Assembly (NCBI GenBank): GCA_964621185.1
Contig: CAZULM010000020.1
Coordinates: 25,762 to 89,761, forward strand
Reading direction: 5' to 3'
Origin: M3007 sp964621185
GTDB taxonomy: Bacteria > Bacteroidota > Bacteroidia > Chitinophagales > Saprospiraceae
DNA: 64,000 bases
The translations under genes were made by a program, and so were the position numbers. The notes beneath the pieces are model-generated. The model was not told where the DNA came from. It did no database searches and saw only the letters and a program-made list of their open reading frames with translations. Shown here in pieces: positions 9,301-17,352 of the stretch (the first letter of the stretch is position 1; every line of letters starts with the position of its first letter).

Positions 9301-10857
9301 AAAGCGGACCCCATAGCCCTTGCCGCCACCCACGGAAGCGGTCTGTGCAGCTATTTCCTGCAAGACAATACCAACGCCATCCAGACCTACCAGAACCTGC
9401 TCCAGCGCACCGACAGCCTCTATTTCGACACCCTGTACCAGCAAATGCCCGTTAACCTCCAAACCCTGCTGGAAAAAGACGGGCTGCTCCAGCCCCCCGC
9501 CCGCTGGCTGCGCGTGCTGGTGCTGGATGCGCGCAGCGGCAGCCCTGTGCCGGATGCCCAAATCCAACTGGGCAGCCGCAGCCCCTGGCGCGCCGACCGG
9601 CAAGGCAAGCTGCAGCTACAGTTCGATCCCGGCGCCCGCAATGTCAGGGCCGAAGCAAGCGTCAGCGCCCCCAAGTACCGCGACTGGACGGGAATCCTGC
9701 TCATCCGCACCAACATCACCCAGACAGACATCATACACTTGATTCCAGCCGACGTGTCAGCCATAGACGCACTCGCCACAGGCCCGCCCACCAAAGACCT
9801 GCTCACCGAAGCCTTCCGCGATTTCCAGTTCGACGATTCCCTTGAGGTGCACCTCAGTGAGGCGGTGCGAATGCTGCAATGGATTGGGGCAAAAGACATC
9901 AAAACCTATAGTTTCAATTTAGATTTATATCCATTTGCTTCCGGCATTCTTCCCAGTGGATATTATATGGCAATCTGGAGAGGCAAGTCAGGATACCGAG
10001 ATCGCTATGGCCTTCAATATGGCGAGCCTGCCCCAGATTTTTTGTCTTTGAGCAATGAAATGTATATGGAGGTATTAAGGCCTGTGCGCTTGAATAATAT
10101 CCCCATTCCCGTCATGTTACCCGTGCCAGGCGGCTCATTTACAATGGGCAGCCGAGAAAGCGATGAAGAAGCTGAAAGTGATGAAAAACCTACTCAACTA
10201 GTGTCGCTTTCCAGTTTTGAAATGGGGAAATACGAGGTGACCATAGAACAGTACCTGGCTTTCTGTGACGAGACTAGAACCCATTACCCGGAATGGCTTG
10301 AGCCGGGGGGCGATTTCAATATTGAAACTGGGAGCAACGATTATTATAAAACAAAAGGCATGAGCCGGGAAAACAAAAACCATCCCATTACAGGCGTATC
10401 CCGGAACGATGCGGTAGCTTACTGCGAATGGCTTTCCAGAAAAACAGGACAAAAGTTCCGCTTACCCACAGAGGCCGAGTGGGAATACGCCGCCCGTGGC
10501 GGGAAGGAAGGCAGCAAGGATGGCTTTAAGTATGCGGGCAGCAACAATATTGATGCGGTGGCCTGGTATTCTGAAAATTCGGGTTCAACCACGCACCCGG
10601 TCGGCCAAAAAGCCAAAAACCAAATCGGCCTGTACGACATGAGCGGCAATGTATGGGAATGGTGCGCCGACTGGTACGACTCTTACTCCAAGCTCGAAGC
10701 CCGCAACCCAAAAGGCCCTGAAAAAGGCTCCTTCCGCGTTCTACGCGGCGGGTCGTGGGGCCTCGACCCGCAGGGCTGTCGTGCAGCGTACCGCGGCAAC
10801 GGCGCGCCCGGCGGCCGCAGCAGCAGCGTCGGTTTCCGCCTTGCCAGGACTCCTTAA
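6370..10857 (+). CDS. Three-TM protein with CoxE-like N-terminus, vWA-like domain and DGR-diversified FGE domain
   Basis: The protein has 1495 residues. Residues 1-100 form a helical region resembling the N-terminus of MoxR-linked CoxE/vWA proteins. TM1 is at about 118-140, followed by a PKD/Ig-like region (about 150-325). TM2 is at about 341-362. Residues 435-600 may be a vWA-like fold (EYLFLVTRPGE, HRLVLLGDAHG). A helical region leads to TM3 at about 816-838. Then come TPR-like helices, a carboxypeptidase-regulatory-like beta domain (about 1050-1110) and an FGE/SUMF1 domain (about 1240-1494) with PGGSFTMGS, EMGKYEVT, FRLPTEAEWEYAARGG and DMSGNVWEW. Residues 1453-1493 are encoded by VR1. FGE domains share the C-type-lectin fold that DGRs often vary. 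The GTG start is set by the 4-nt overlap with the MoxR gene. Inferred role: membrane-anchored recognition subunit of a conflict system. Confidence 0.82.
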   Translation: MTQPEPIPLPLELLLERLKGAGISLDPARQLRLLRVLERESGSLMGDPDAFSKLKFLLAPLIARTGKEQEQVYGIFEKLEQEWKEKAEKWLKAWEEHLVDNPLPPPVSAKKAKKPGINWLPWIIAIVLLGAVAWLIWEFSRPLPPKVSIPIRAEDVYRENKALGLTAVAQKNKRQIDRGHWEVRHAQTDSIEYRDSSQTLSWRAAKHGENKNILFIGTNRAGSDTARVTVHIHCADPPPLDATLPKSPIVQGQKQVFETRLPKGANAEWIFSDKGDTLRAARVERTFEATGLVSVKLNVWRDSCKNDCFDSLLVRLMVGSDRPYFSWFPLEQDEPKIVLGLRSWNFLLALFPFLAAFLYLWFWNKEQNTPAPVKSIKDIEEENPIFESAPYFIPYLPQEGKITVPRDFFRIAEVLRRREDGGRRNFDAPATVQATVSAGGFPNWRESALSRPTEYLFLVTRPGERNQQGRLFERIAAFLKRRDVPLEAFFHDGRFERFWNKDNAEGLPLAELYRLYPQHRLVLLGDAHGLVDNHATAMPCLRTPLLADLLHWKRRLLLTPEPVAGWQFQEALLHRHFLLFPADTDGILEGFDLLDRTEEHDPGSFDRWQAQLLQLHPEPSHRYRKWETVQDHFHYLAATEASQRSAGQPGQRSTKDWLCALAVSPQPDWALTIGLGRAIGVEVTHDRLLALTRIPWLSANQPDTGLRIQLLSYLSPEDEVKAREAFLEELEAVREQTKDGFAETERRANLAVQRFALDPFEPAHRALIGDLKQLGLLSGSQLAELQFIFEAKIKPHVPENDLDVWIKKPPQKPAFTANLFMAIYWAVFAEVLLFLCIGLNEKNWAKPVATPQKSSVVWFESPLDDEALRLNNQAVALWAQIDSINHLDLATTPIDDSKKTPIYSKLWASEADSLLKKAIQLRQNNYPLAEANLNASRFNRAAMQFNWYLDGMQGAETLTGIREEFFDAPIAKDSTALKADPIALAATHGSGLCSYFLQDNTNAIQTYQNLLQRTDSLYFDTLYQQMPVNLQTLLEKDGLLQPPARWLRVLVLDARSGSPVPDAQIQLGSRSPWRADRQGKLQLQFDPGARNVRAEASVSAPKYRDWTGILLIRTNITQTDIIHLIPADVSAIDALATGPPTKDLLTEAFRDFQFDDSLEVHLSEAVRMLQWIGAKDIKTYSFNLDLYPFASGILPSGYYMAIWRGKSGYRDRYGLQYGEPAPDFLSLSNEMYMEVLRPVRLNNIPIPVMLPVPGGSFTMGSRESDEEAESDEKPTQLVSLSSFEMGKYEVTIEQYLAFCDETRTHYPEWLEPGGDFNIETGSNDYYKTKGMSRENKNHPITGVSRNDAVAYCEWLSRKTGQKFRLPTEAEWEYAARGGKEGSKDGFKYAGSNNIDAVAWYSENSGSTTHPVGQKAKNQIGLYDMSGNVWEWCADWYDSYSKLEARNPKGPEKGSFRVLRGGSWGLDPQGCRAAYRGNGAPGGRSSSVGFRLARTP
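10726..10846 (+). repeat. DGR variable repeat VR1
   Basis: This 121-nt 3' end of the FGE gene aligns without gaps to the minus strand of 12156-12276. There are 22 mismatches, and 21 are at template adenines (of 32 adenines). A to G dominates, with A to T and A to C also seen. The only other change is C to G at 10828, 18 nt before the shared 3' end, inside the likely initiation-of-mutagenic-homing segment. Template AAC codons become Gly, Leu, Tyr or Ser codons in the VR; one stays Asn. VR1 ends 8 nt before the stop codon. Confidence 0.97.
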
Positions 10858-10869
10858 ATTTTAACATTT

Positions 10870-10886
10870 TTACCCTTTTACCCTTT
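10870..10886 (+). repeat. 17-mer found downstream of both variable repeats
   Basis: TTACCCTTTTACCCTTT occurs 12 nt after the FGE stop here and again at 44243-44259, 12 nt after the stop of the second FGE gene. It is a short tandem of TACCCTTT and may be a shared 3' element of DGR targets or simple low-complexity DNA. Confidence 0.6.
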
Positions 10887-10892
10887 CAGAAA

Positions 10893-10938
10893 CCTCCCGC
10901 AGGGAGGGCAAGGCGAGGGCTATACCGCTCGCGCGGTA
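10893..10938 (+). other. Two short hairpins downstream of VR1
   Basis: CCTCCC/GGGAGG with a GCA loop (10893-10907) and TACCGC/GCGGTA with a TCGC tetraloop (10923-10938) follow the target gene. In well-studied DGRs a hairpin just after the VR helps mark the recipient. These lie 46-92 nt after VR1, farther than in the phage model, so that role is a guess. They may instead aid termination. The rest of 10939-11084 is A+T-rich with repeated GTATATATA and no recognised feature. Confidence 0.4.
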
Positions 10939-11084
10939 CAGTCGATGGATGGAATCCGTATATATAGGCTCCGCAACAGCCGTATATATAGCAGATATAT
11001 CAGAAGACGTAGTCTATGTGTCGCCACTGAACAGATATATGCTGGATATATCGGGAAATGGGTGGCGTATATATGAGGGAGGCC

Positions 11085-12083
11085 TCACTCCAGATAACAA
11101 CCCAAGAGCTCCTGCCGCAGCCCTTCGCAGGGGTAATACTGCAGCATTGCCCAGTAGGAATTCATGCTGTGCAGGAACTCCTGCTCGCTAAGGCGGCCTT
11201 CGCAGTACCATTTTTCTTTCACAGCAATGCGGCGTGTAATGCGACGCAGGTTTTCGTTGCGCAGGCGCACAATGCCGGGGAATATCCGGGTGCCAAGAAA
11301 GCTCAGGCCATTCTGCCGGGAGTTGAGGTAGGTGGCAGAGGGCTTGAGGCTGAGCCGGAGTTTTTCCTGCAAAAAATCTTCCGTCTCGCGCTTCAAGCCT
11401 TTCAGCACCTGCTTGTCGTGGTGGAAGAGCACAAAATCGTCCATGTACCGCACATAGCCTGTGAGCTGCTGCTGCTGTTTCAGCCACAAGTCGAGCGGGT
11501 GCAGGTAAACATTGGCAAAAAACTGGCTGGTTCGGTTGCCGATGGGCAACCCTACCCCGTTGGCTCCTCCGTGGAAAACGATCTTTTCTGCCACCTGAAG
11601 TACTTTCCTGTCCTTGATGGTGCGCTCCAGTAATTCCATCAGCACCTGTTGCTGCACCGAGTCGAAGAACTTCTCGACATCGGTTTTAAGGAACCAGGGG
11701 TACGCACGCAGGAATCCTTGTGCCCGCGCGACGGCGGAGTGCACGCCCTTGCCTTTGCGCGTGGCATAGGAGTCGGGAATGAAGCGCCGCTCCCAGATGG
11801 GCTCCAGCACATTCACGAGCGCGTGGTGCATCACACGGTCGCGGAAAGGCGCTACGGCGATGCTGCGCGGCTTCGGGTCGAGTATGTCGAAATACCGGAA
11901 CGGCGCAGGCTGCCAGGCGCCCTCGAGCAGTTGGGCGCGCAATTCGAGCAGTTCACTTTCCAGATAAAAAGAAAAGGCCGCGCTCTCGGCGGTTTTGCGG
12001 CTGCCGAGGCGGGTTTTGCGCCAGGCGCTGTACAGGTTGCCAAAGCTGCACAGTGTGGGAAAGAGGTTGCCTATTCTTTGCAT
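11085..12083 (-). CDS. DGR reverse transcriptase
   Basis: This 332-residue RT (ATG at 12083) has the ordered RT motifs: basic KPRSIAVAPFRDRVMHHALV (about 75-95), FLKTDVEKFFDSV (motif 3, about 133), GLPIGNRTSQFFANVYL (motif 4, about 185) and the catalytic YVRYMDDFVLF (motif 5, about 216). LSFLGTRIF follows, then a basic thumb (RRITRRIAVKEK). The (L/I)GNxTSQ form of motif 4, with SQ where retroviral and group II RTs have QG, marks DGR and related bacterial RTs. It copies TR RNA into mutated cDNA by misincorporating opposite adenines. There is no maturase or endonuclease domain. It lies between VR1 and TR1, convergent to its target gene. Confidence 0.93.
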   Translation of the reverse strand: MQRIGNLFPTLCSFGNLYSAWRKTRLGSRKTAESAAFSFYLESELLELRAQLLEGAWQPAPFRYFDILDPKPRSIAVAPFRDRVMHHALVNVLEPIWERRFIPDSYATRKGKGVHSAVARAQGFLRAYPWFLKTDVEKFFDSVQQQVLMELLERTIKDRKVLQVAEKIVFHGGANGVGLPIGNRTSQFFANVYLHPLDLWLKQQQQLTGYVRYMDDFVLFHHDKQVLKGLKRETEDFLQEKLRLSLKPSATYLNSRQNGLSFLGTRIFPGIVRLRNENLRRITRRIAVKEKWYCEGRLSEQEFLHSMNSYWAMLQYYPCEGLRQELLGCYLE

Positions 12084-12155
12084 GACTTGATCCAGCCGCC
12101 CACCATGCGGCCTGATCTTCCGTGGAAAAGCCGATCCTGGGCATACATCCTGTAT

Positions 12156-12276
12156 TGGCAAGGCGGAAACCGAGGTTGTTGTTGCGGTTGTCGGGTGCGT
12201 TGTTGTTGCGGTTCGCTGCACGACAGTTCTGCGGGTCGTTGTTCCACGACCCGCCGCGTTGAACGCGGTTGGAGCC
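12156..12276 (-). repeat. DGR template repeat TR1
   Basis: The minus-strand sequence is the adenine-rich partner of VR1. Read in the VR frame it encodes a run of Asn codons (SWNN, QNC, NRNNN, NRNNN), which adenine mutagenesis can turn into many residues but not stops. It lies 72 nt upstream of the RT start and is probably transcribed with it. The flanking 12277-12411 up to the AraC gene holds no recognised gene. Confidence 0.96.
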
Positions 12277-12411
12277 TCAGGCAGGGCGCCCGGGGGTAAA
12301 ATTATGGGTTGAGAAGTTCGGGAGGCATAAAAAGGAGGCTTTTGAGGCACTGCATTGTTTGGGGTGTTTGGTAAGTGTTAAGCAATGGGCTTAGAAGATT
12401 TGGGGGCAAGG

Positions 12412-13269
12412 TCAGCCCCGCACCATCTTCCGATACCTTACCGGGCTTTTCCCCACCGCCTTTTTAAACGCCTTGTTGAAATAAGAAATATTCCCGAAGC
12501 CGCTTTCAAAGCAGATTTCTGAAATGGGCTTGTCGGTGCCGGAAACTAATTGGCAGGCGTGTTTTACCCGGAATTCGGTAAGGGTGTCCACGAACGACTT
12601 GCGGGCGATTTTTTTGAAAAAGCGGCAGAAAGAGGTGGGAGTCAGGTTGGCGAGCCGGGCTACGGTTTCAAGGGAGATGTCTTCCCTGAAATGCTCGATC
12701 ATGTAGGCGTACACTTTCTGGAAGCGGTCCGATTCGAGGGAGGAAGGGGTATGGTGTCCAAACTGAAAATCGATCAGTTCCGTTTCTTCCGATACGGCAA
12801 TAACTTGCAGTATTTCAATGAGTTGCAACAGCTTTTGAACTGGCGGCAGTTGGGTGCCGCGCTCCATCTTGCCGGCGACCCAATCCCTGGTTTTGCCTTT
12901 TACGTGCACGCCCGACTGGGCTTTTTGGAACAGGCTGCGGATACTGGCCATTTCAGGTACTTCCCAGAATTGCTGGCCGACAAAATTTTCCTTGAACTGG
13001 ATGACGATGGAGCGAGAAACATCCTTGTCGCTTTTGGGCTGGTTGCCCGACCAGGTATGTGGCAAGTTGGGGCCCAGCAATACCAGGTCGCCGGCATCGA
13101 AATTGGACATCTGCCGCCCCACCATCCGCCTGCCCTGGCCGGCTAAAATGAGGGTCAGTTCCAGTTCGGGATGGAAATGAAAAGGGGCGTCGAGGCGCGC
13201 CTGGGTAAAGCGCCGGTACAGGAAGGAACTTTCTGCCGATTCGTTCAACTGCTCTAGTGTAGCCCGCAT
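12412..13269 (-). CDS. AraC-family transcriptional regulator
   Basis: This 285-residue protein has an N-terminal cupin sensor (about 15-90; FHFHPELELTLILAG, GDLVLLGPNLPHTW) and a C-terminal AraC double helix-turn-helix (about 185-285; ISLETVARLANLTPTSFCRFFKK, then CFESGFGNISYFNKAFKK). It likely binds a small sugar or acid and activates nearby catabolic genes. It is divergent from the PhyH-type dioxygenase gene, with a 128-nt shared control region (13270-13397), so that gene and possibly the SusC/D operon beyond are plausible targets. The effector is unknown. Confidence 0.9.
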   Translation of the reverse strand: MRATLEQLNESAESSFLYRRFTQARLDAPFHFHPELELTLILAGQGRRMVGRQMSNFDAGDLVLLGPNLPHTWSGNQPKSDKDVSRSIVIQFKENFVGQQFWEVPEMASIRSLFQKAQSGVHVKGKTRDWVAGKMERGTQLPPVQKLLQLIEILQVIAVSEETELIDFQFGHHTPSSLESDRFQKVYAYMIEHFREDISLETVARLANLTPTSFCRFFKKIARKSFVDTLTEFRVKHACQLVSGTDKPISEICFESGFGNISYFNKAFKKAVGKSPVRYRKMVRG

Positions 13270-13397
13270 TTTTATTCTATTTTATCTGAAAATGGCAAAA
13301 TTAATTCAGTCAGATGGTAATATTGCACAACAATTGGCTAAAAATGCAGTAGGTGTTTTTTGAGCGCTTTTGTTTTTTTGCAGAAAGAAATCCGACG

Positions 13398-14213
13398 ATG
13401 CAGTCAGCCTCCGCCATATCCGCCCTTTCGCAGCCTTACCCGCTCACAGCCGGGCAGGCGGCCGCGTTCCGGGAAAACGGGCATGTTCTGCTGGAACAGG
13501 TGCTGCCCGCATCGGAACTGCCCGCGTACAGGGCGGCGATCCTGCGCGCAACCGAAAAATTCAACACCGAGACGCGGCCATTGGGGGAGCGCGACACCTA
13601 CGGCAAAGCTTTTTTGCAAATCATGAACCTCTGGGAGGGCGATGCTACGGTGCGCCATTTCACCTTGGCAAAACGTTTTGCCCAAATCGCTGCCAGCCTG
13701 ATGGGCGTGGCGCGGGTACGGCTCTACCACGACCAGGCTTTGTTCAAGGAACCCGGCGGCGGCCATACGCCCTGGCACCAGGACCAATACTACTGGCCCA
13801 TCGACACGCAGCACACCATTACGATGTGGATGCCCCTGGTGGACATTGCCGAAGGCATGGGCATGTTGACCTTTGCCTCCGGCTCGCAGCGCGCGGGTTT
13901 TGTGGGCAACCTCGAAATCTCCGACGACTCGGAAGCGCGGTTGGGCGCGCTGGTGCGGGAAAAAGGTTACACTGTCTCCAGCCCAAAATCCATGCTGGCG
14001 GGCGACGCCACTTTCCATGCCGGCTGGACGCTCCATTCTGCGCCGGGCAACCATTCCGAAAAGATGCGGGAAGTGATGACTGTCATCTATGTGGCCGATG
14101 GAGCCAGGGTGACAACGCCGCAGAACCCCAACCAGGAAAACGACCGGCAGCGCTGGCTGATGGGCAAAGAACCCGGTACCCTTATCGACAGCCCGCTGAA
14201 CCCGCTGCTGTGA
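13398..14213 (+). CDS. Phytanoyl-CoA dioxygenase (PhyH) family protein
   Basis: This 271-residue Fe(II)/2-oxoglutarate oxygenase uses the ATG at 13398; an upstream in-frame GTG at 13353 gives an unlikely extension. It has the metal motif HxD in PWHQDQYYWP (near residue 130), MWMPLVDIAEGMGMLTF, and a distal His plus a 2-oxoglutarate-binding Arg region in FHAGWTLHSAPGN and REVMTVIYVADG. PhyH-family enzymes hydroxylate varied small molecules, so the substrate is open. It is divergent from an AraC regulator and upstream of a SusC/SusD operon. Confidence 0.85.
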   Translation: MQSASAISALSQPYPLTAGQAAAFRENGHVLLEQVLPASELPAYRAAILRATEKFNTETRPLGERDTYGKAFLQIMNLWEGDATVRHFTLAKRFAQIAASLMGVARVRLYHDQALFKEPGGGHTPWHQDQYYWPIDTQHTITMWMPLVDIAEGMGMLTFASGSQRAGFVGNLEISDDSEARLGALVREKGYTVSSPKSMLAGDATFHAGWTLHSAPGNHSEKMREVMTVIYVADGARVTTPQNPNQENDRQRWLMGKEPGTLIDSPLNPLL

Positions 14214-14277
14214 CGTGCCTCCGTAGTATAGTTACATGTTAAAATTGGGCAAACCGCCAAATTCACCCAGCACCAAA

Positions 14278-14307
14278 TTGACAAAATTTCAGGAATGTAG
14301 ATTTTTG
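14278..14307 (+). promoter_or_regulatory. Candidate promoter for the SusC/SusD operon
   Basis: TTG at 14278-14280 is followed after 17 nt by TAGATTTTTG (14298-14307), a near match to TAnnTTTG with one extra base. It lies 69 nt upstream of the SusC start. The region also has a CGG..CCG dyad just downstream that could be an operator or leader hairpin. Confidence 0.4.
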
Positions 14308-14376
14308 TGCGGCCATACCGCGCACTGATCGACAGGTAATTACAGCCATTAATCAACATCAAACTAATTCTATTGT

Positions 14377-17334
14377 ATGAATAAACGTCAACTCAATGCA
14401 TGCCTGTTGCTGCTTGCCCTGTTTCTTACCGGAAACGTGGCGCTGGCACAACGGCAAATCACGGGAACCGTCTCCGACATCGACAATGGCGAGCCACTGA
14501 TCGGGGCCAGTGTCGTCGTGGAGGGCACCACCACGGGTGTCATTACCGATCTGGACGGCAACTACCGCCTGACACTGCCCGAAGGTGCCAAGTCGCTAAA
14601 AGTGAGCTACACGGGCTACGCCGAACAGGTCGTCAACATCGGCAGCAGCAACACCGTCAATGTTTATATGTCGGCAGGCCTGGCGCTCACCGAAACGGTG
14701 GTGATCGGCTACGGCACCGTCAAGCGGGAAGATGCCACTGGCCTGGTGCAGACCGTTTCTTCCGAGTCGTTCAACCGGGGCGCCATCACCGGCCCGCAGG
14801 AACTGCTTTCCGGGAAAATCGCGGGGGTGGTCATCACCAACGACGGCGGCCCGGGCAGCGGCGCGAAGATCAGGATCCGGGGCGAAGCCTCGCTCTCCGC
14901 CTCCAACAACCCGCTCATTGTAGTGGACGGCATCCCCCTCGACAACGGCGGGGTGTCGGGCAGCCGCAACCAGCTGAACATCGTGAACCCCAACGACATC
15001 GAATCCATTACCGTGCTGAAAGATGCCTCTGCTGCCGCTATCTACGGCAACCGGGCATCTGGCGGCGTCATCCTCATCACGACAAAAAAAGGGAAGCTCG
15101 GCAAAAAGATCCAGCTGGGCTACAACGCCAACGTCTCGGTGGGCCAGACTGCCAACCGCGTGGACGTGCTCACAGCCGACGAGTTCAGGGCTGCGGTCAA
15201 TGCGCATTACGCCAACCCCGACCCCATGGCGCCGCCGCACCCGGCGCTTGCCCTGCTCGGCAATGCCAACACTGATTGGCAAGACGAGATTTACCAGTCG
15301 GCCTGGGGCCAAGACCACAGCGTGAGCCTCTCCGGCGGTGTGGGCGTGGTGCCGTACCGCGTCTCCTTGGGCTACACCAACAAGGACGGGGTGCTGAAGA
15401 CCGACAATTTCAACCGCTATTCCGCTGCAGTGAACCTGAACCCAGGTTTTTTGGACAATACCCTTCAGGTGAATGTGCATTTCAAGGGCATGTTGTCGAA
15501 CAACCATTTCGCCGACCGGGGCGCCATCGGCAACGCACTGAGCTTCGACCCCACGCGGCCCGTGCGCGACACCTCCGCCCGGTATGGCGGGTTCACTACC
15601 TGGAAGATACCCAACGGCAACCCCAACGGCCTGGCGCCCACCAACCCGGTGGCGTTGCTGGAACTGCGCGACGACAATTCTACCGTCAAGCAGTACATCA
15701 CCAATGCCGCTGTGGACTACCGCTTCAAGTTCCTGCCGGCTTTGCGGGCCAATGTCAGCTTAGGCTACGACTATTCGCATGGCTCAGGCACGGTGGTGGC
15801 GCCCAATTTCGCCGCTTTTGCTTTCGATGCCATCAACGGGGGCGGGGTGGACAACGAGTACGAGCAGACGAAAAAGAACTCCGTGCTGGAATCCTACCTG
15901 AACTACAAAAACGGCTTTGGCGACCACGACGTGGATGTGATGGGCGGCTATTCCTGGCAGCATTTTGAAGTGGGCAGCTCGTACCGGAATTCCGACAGCG
16001 CGGGCACGCCGGCAGAAACGACCATTGGCACCGACCCGGCAGAGTTTTACCTGATCTCCCTTTTTGGCCGCATCAACTATGCTTTTAAAAACAAGTACCT
16101 GCTCACGGGCTCCCTGCGCCGCGACGGTACGTCCAGGTTTGCGCCACAATACCGCTGGGGCCTTTTCCCCGCTGCCGCGTTTGCGGTAAAGCTGATCGAC
16201 AACGACCAGAAATACTTAAGCAACCTCAAGTTGCGCACCAGCTGGGGCATCACCGGGCAGCAGGACATCGGCGATTACTACGCCTACCTGGCCCGCTACC
16301 AGTTTGGCAACCCCAACGCGCAGTACCAGTTCGGCGACGAGTTCATCACCACCATCCGCCCCAATGGTTATGTGGGCGACATCAAATGGGAGGAAACGAC
16401 CACCTACAACGCCGGACTCGATTTTTCCATCGTAAAAAACAGGCTCTCCGGCTCGGTGGACTTGTACCAGCGGAACACCAAAGACCTGCTGAACTTTATC
16501 CCCTTCTCTGCCCTGTCGAACCTCACGAATTTCGGCACCGACAACATCGGCACCATGGAGACCAAGGGCGTGGAGCTCAGCCTGAATTTCACGCCGGTGA
16601 AGACAAAGGATATAAACTGGGACGTTTCCACCAACTTTGCCTACAACACCTCCACTATAACCAAGCTGACCACCAGCGACGACCCGAACTACAAAGGCGT
16701 GTTCACGGGCGGCATTGCCGGCGGGGTAGGCAGTAACATCCAGATTCACAGCGTGGGCTATTTCCCCAGCTCTTTCTATGTTTTTGAACAAAAATACGAC
16801 GAAACGGGCAAGCTGCTCGAAGGGCAGTTCGTTGACCGCAACCGCGACAGCATCATCAACGACGACGACAAGTACCGCTACAAAAACCCGGCGCCGCTTT
16901 ATACCTTAGGCATCACCAGCAGCCTCAGTATCGGGAAGTTCAGCCTCTTGTTTGCGGGTCGCGCCAATTTCGGCAACTACGTGTACAACAACGTGCAGAC
17001 CGATATGGGCTATCTCAACCGGCTCTACCACACCACCAAATACCTGTCGAACGTGAACCAGTCGGCGGTAGATCTCCAGGTGCTGGACCAGGCCAAGCTC
17101 ACTTTCAGCGACCATTTTGTGACCAACGCGGCCTTTTTCCGCTTCGACCACATCACAGCCAGCTACAACTTCGACAAGTTGATCGGCAAATATCTGAATG
17201 TGTACCTGACGGTGCAAAACCCAATTGTGATCACGAAATACAAGGGCCTCGACCCGGAACTCGGCAACGGCATCGACAACAATGTTTATCCAAGGCCCAG
17301 AACCTATGTGCTGGGTCTGAATGTCAATTTCTAA
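14377..17334 (+). CDS. SusC/RagA-family TonB-linked outer membrane transporter
   Basis: This 985-residue protein has a signal peptide (cleavage near ALAQ, residue 25), a CarboxypepD_reg-like domain (about 27-105; ITGTVSDIDNGEPLIGASV) and a TonB-dependent plug (about 115-230) with the SusC hallmark RIRGEASLSASNNPLIVVDG and ITVLKDASAAAIYGNRASGG. A long beta-barrel ends in an aromatic C-terminus (GLNVNF). It imports oligomers across the outer membrane with the SusD lid encoded 18 nt downstream. The substrate is unknown; SusE/F-like domains downstream point to a glycan. Confidence 0.95.
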   Translation: MNKRQLNACLLLLALFLTGNVALAQRQITGTVSDIDNGEPLIGASVVVEGTTTGVITDLDGNYRLTLPEGAKSLKVSYTGYAEQVVNIGSSNTVNVYMSAGLALTETVVIGYGTVKREDATGLVQTVSSESFNRGAITGPQELLSGKIAGVVITNDGGPGSGAKIRIRGEASLSASNNPLIVVDGIPLDNGGVSGSRNQLNIVNPNDIESITVLKDASAAAIYGNRASGGVILITTKKGKLGKKIQLGYNANVSVGQTANRVDVLTADEFRAAVNAHYANPDPMAPPHPALALLGNANTDWQDEIYQSAWGQDHSVSLSGGVGVVPYRVSLGYTNKDGVLKTDNFNRYSAAVNLNPGFLDNTLQVNVHFKGMLSNNHFADRGAIGNALSFDPTRPVRDTSARYGGFTTWKIPNGNPNGLAPTNPVALLELRDDNSTVKQYITNAAVDYRFKFLPALRANVSLGYDYSHGSGTVVAPNFAAFAFDAINGGGVDNEYEQTKKNSVLESYLNYKNGFGDHDVDVMGGYSWQHFEVGSSYRNSDSAGTPAETTIGTDPAEFYLISLFGRINYAFKNKYLLTGSLRRDGTSRFAPQYRWGLFPAAAFAVKLIDNDQKYLSNLKLRTSWGITGQQDIGDYYAYLARYQFGNPNAQYQFGDEFITTIRPNGYVGDIKWEETTTYNAGLDFSIVKNRLSGSVDLYQRNTKDLLNFIPFSALSNLTNFGTDNIGTMETKGVELSLNFTPVKTKDINWDVSTNFAYNTSTITKLTTSDDPNYKGVFTGGIAGGVGSNIQIHSVGYFPSSFYVFEQKYDETGKLLEGQFVDRNRDSIINDDDKYRYKNPAPLYTLGITSSLSIGKFSLLFAGRANFGNYVYNNVQTDMGYLNRLYHTTKYLSNVNQSAVDLQVLDQAKLTFSDHFVTNAAFFRFDHITASYNFDKLIGKYLNVYLTVQNPIVITKYKGLDPELGNGIDNNVYPRPRTYVLGLNVNF

Positions 17335-17352
17335 AATTTAAACGCTGAAACC

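Larger units (their letters stand above)
10726..12276. mobile_element. Diversity-generating retroelement, intact cassette (VR1, RT, TR1)
   Basis: The cassette holds the variable repeat at the 3' end of the plus-strand FGE gene, an RT gene convergent to it on the minus strand, and a template repeat 72 nt upstream of the RT start on the same strand as the RT. TR and VR are equal in length (121 nt) and differ almost only at template adenines, the hallmark of DGR mutagenic retrohoming. No Avd- or HRDC-like accessory gene is visible between VR1 and the AraC gene. The RT open frame could be read back across TR1 (to 12350), but that part would just be translated template. Confidence 0.95.

Noticed and set aside
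10858..11084. Possible Avd-like accessory gene between VR1 and RT
   Set aside because: No open frame of suitable length or composition exists there; the region is short, repetitive and A+T-rich.
11085..12083. RT as a retron or group II intron
   Set aside because: No maturase/endonuclease domain or msr-msd-like structure was seen, while a TR/VR pair with adenine-specific changes is present.
12084..12350. N-terminal extension of the RT back to 12350
   Set aside because: The extra residues are translated TR1 and flanks (Thr/Arg-rich) and do not resemble RT sequence; the ATG at 12083 fits the family.
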